Shown here: positions 6,222-7,589 of the stretch, piece by piece
Layout: each line of letters starts with the position of its first letter
Numbering within the stretch: position 1 is the stretch's first letter
DNA from: JANRKT01 sp033763355
Lineage (GTDB): Bacteria; Bacteroidota; Bacteroidia; Chitinophagales; Chitinophagaceae
Length of the DNA stretch: 7,589 bases
Assembly: GCA_033763355.1 (NCBI GenBank)
Contig: JANRKT010000284.1
Coordinates: forward strand, 1-7,589
Reading direction: 5' to 3'
The notes under the pieces: generated by a model
Seen by the model: only the letters and a program-made list of their open reading frames with translations
Told to the model about the DNA's origin: nothing
Database searches by the model: none
Translations under genes and position numbers: made by a program

Positions 6222-7589
6222 TTATAAACCTGCGGGGTCATCCACCACCCATGTATCTTTACTGCCCCCGCCCTGCGATGAATTTACTACCAATGACCCT
6301 TCACGCAATGCCACCCTTGTTAATCCGCCCGGAACAATGTGCACCCCATCCGGACCGCACAGCGCATAAGGCCTCAAGTCCACGTGCCGGGGTTTAAATG
6401 CGCCATCCAAAAAACACGGAACAGTTGACAGTTTAATAATAGGCTGCGCAATAAAATCACGTGGGTTCTTCTCCACTTCTTTTTTAGCTTTGGCCAGTTC
6501 TTCATCGCCTGCTTTATTACCCATTACCATTCCATACCCGCCACTCTGGTTGGTGCGTTTCAGCACCATACCTGTAATATTATCAAACACATGTTTTCTT
6601 GCTTCTTTATCGCTCATCTGGTAGGTAGGTACATTGCTTAAAATGGGTTCTTCGTTCAGGTAATATTTAATCATGTCAGGCACGTAAGCATACACTGCTT
6701 TATCATCTGCCACGCCATTGCCCACGGCATTAACCAGCGCCACATTTCCTTTGCGGTAAGCGCTCATAATGGCCGGAACACCCAATACACTGTCCGGATT
6801 AAATACCAGCGGGTCCATATATTCGTCATCAATACGGCGGTAAATTACATCCACCTGCTGCAAACCCTGGGTGGTTTTCATATACACTTTATGGTTGTCT
6901 ATTACAAGGTCACGCCCCTCTACAAGCGGTATGCCCATTTGCCTGGCCAGAAATGTATGTTCGTAATAAGCCGAGTTGTACATACCGGGTGTGAGCAGTA
7001 CCACGGTTGGATTGGAAACCGGCCGTGGCGATAGCGACAGTAAAATATTATGCAGTACCAGCGGATAGTTCTGGATCATCCGCACATTGTTTGATGCCAG
7101 CAGGTCGGGAAAGATGCGTTTGGTTACCTCACGGTTTTCGAGCATATAAGATACGCCTGATGGTGTGCGGAGGTTATCTTCCAGCACATAAAACTTTCCA
7201 TCATCGCCGCGTATCAGGTCAATACCGGAGATGTGCACATAAATATCATGCGGCACTTTAATGCCAAATACTTCACGGGTATAATGCGGGCATGAAGCAA
7301 TCAGCCCGGCGGGAATGATTTTATCATTAAGGATTTGCTGCTGGTTATAAACATCTTTTAAAAAAAGATTGAGCGCTTTTAGCCTTTGCTTGATGCCCTT
7401 TTCAATGTGGTCCCACTCGGATGAGGTGATAATGCGGGGGATGATGTCAAAAGGAAAGATGCGTTCAATACCCGCATTGTCGCTGTAAACGGTAAAAGTA
7501 ATACCCTGGTTCATGAACAGTTCGCCTGCCAGCTTTTCTTTTTCGGCAAGGTTATCCACTGTAACCTTTTTCAGCGACTGGTACATCTG
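6222..7589 (-). CDS. Circularly permuted type 2 ATP-grasp protein, N-terminus outside window
   Basis: 455 codons of a circularly permuted ATP-grasp protein are present. Counting from the internal Met at 7584-7586, the hallmark LEDNLRTPSGVSYMLENR is at 135-152; its Glu-Asp-Asn resembles the metal-binding set. Other family blocks are TPGMYNSAYYEH (199-210), VDVIYRRIDDEYMDPL (245-260), NAVGNGVADDK (286-296), the likely ATP-contacting VLKRTNQSGGYGM (341-353), PRHVDLRPYAL (399-409) and the end block GGLTRVALREGSLVVNSSQG (420-439). Such enzymes activate a carboxylate with ATP and join it to an amine; this family is predicted, not shown, to form peptide bonds. The frame is open through base 7589. 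MYQSLKK aligns with the internal HYQ-x-L region that relatives carry some tens of residues from their start, so the Met at 7586 is probably not the true start. It is the first visible gene of the trio; promoter and true start lie to the right. Confidence 0.95.
   Translation of the reverse strand, partial: QMYQSLKKVTVDNLAEKEKLAGELFMNQGITFTVYSDNAGIERIFPFDIIPRIITSSEWDHIEKGIKQRLKALNLFLKDVYNQQQILNDKIIPAGLIASCPHYTREVFGIKVPHDIYVHISGIDLIRGDDGKFYVLEDNLRTPSGVSYMLENREVTKRIFPDLLASNNVRMIQNYPLVLHNILLSLSPRPVSNPTVVLLTPGMYNSAYYEHTFLARQMGIPLVEGRDLVIDNHKVYMKTTQGLQQVDVIYRRIDDEYMDPLVFNPDSVLGVPAIMSAYRKGNVALVNAVGNGVADDKAVYAYVPDMIKYYLNEEPILSNVPTYQMSDKEARKHVFDNITGMVLKRTNQSGGYGMVMGNKAGDEELAKAKKEVEKNPRDFIAQPIIKLSTVPCFLDGAFKPRHVDLRPYALCGPDGVHIVPGGLTRVALREGSLVVNSSQGGGSKDTWVVDDPAGL

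Overview
The window looks like a chromosomal segment from the phylum Bacteroidota, probably a Chitinophagaceae-like member. This is inferred from protein style, not from a search. Intergenic regions are AT-rich and moderately short. Starts lack clear Shine-Dalgarno sequences. The signal peptide of one gene ends in an SQ-type site. There is a Bacteroidota-type outer-membrane beta-barrel, and the RarA and ElaA sequences resemble those of this phylum. No rRNA, tRNA, CRISPR array, insertion sequence or phage gene is visible.

Layout: a 3' fragment of a PAP2-family membrane phosphatase reads rightward at the left edge (1-108). Everything else is on the minus strand. In transcription order (right to left) these are: a circularly permuted ATP-grasp protein whose 5' end lies beyond the window, an Alpha-E (DUF403) protein, a transglutaminase-like protein, a putative alpha/beta-hydrolase lipoprotein, the AAA+ replication-recombination factor RarA, an ElaA-type GNAT acetyltransferase, and an outer-membrane beta-barrel protein of the DUF6089 type. 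The convergent junction at 109-352 holds only weak inverted repeats.

The most coherent system is the ATP-grasp / Alpha-E / transglutaminase trio (4237-7589). It is a conserved bacterial cluster proposed from genome context to make and break peptide (amide) bonds on an unknown substrate. The ATP-grasp protein would be the ligase, the transglutaminase fold the peptidase or transferase, and Alpha-E an all-helical partner. The rest is mostly housekeeping: rarA and elaA are 20 bp apart and probably co-transcribed.

The most unusual non-coding-style signal is inside a gene. At 2536-2566 rarA carries a REP-like double palindrome, two 11-bp near-palindromic units that together form a 13-bp-arm hairpin, translated in frame as VSDTLEVSDTL. 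Two further repeat structures deserve attention: five tandem heptamers of the form YTGNAAC between the ATP-grasp and Alpha-E genes, and a compact set of direct and inverted repeats upstream of the outer-membrane gene.
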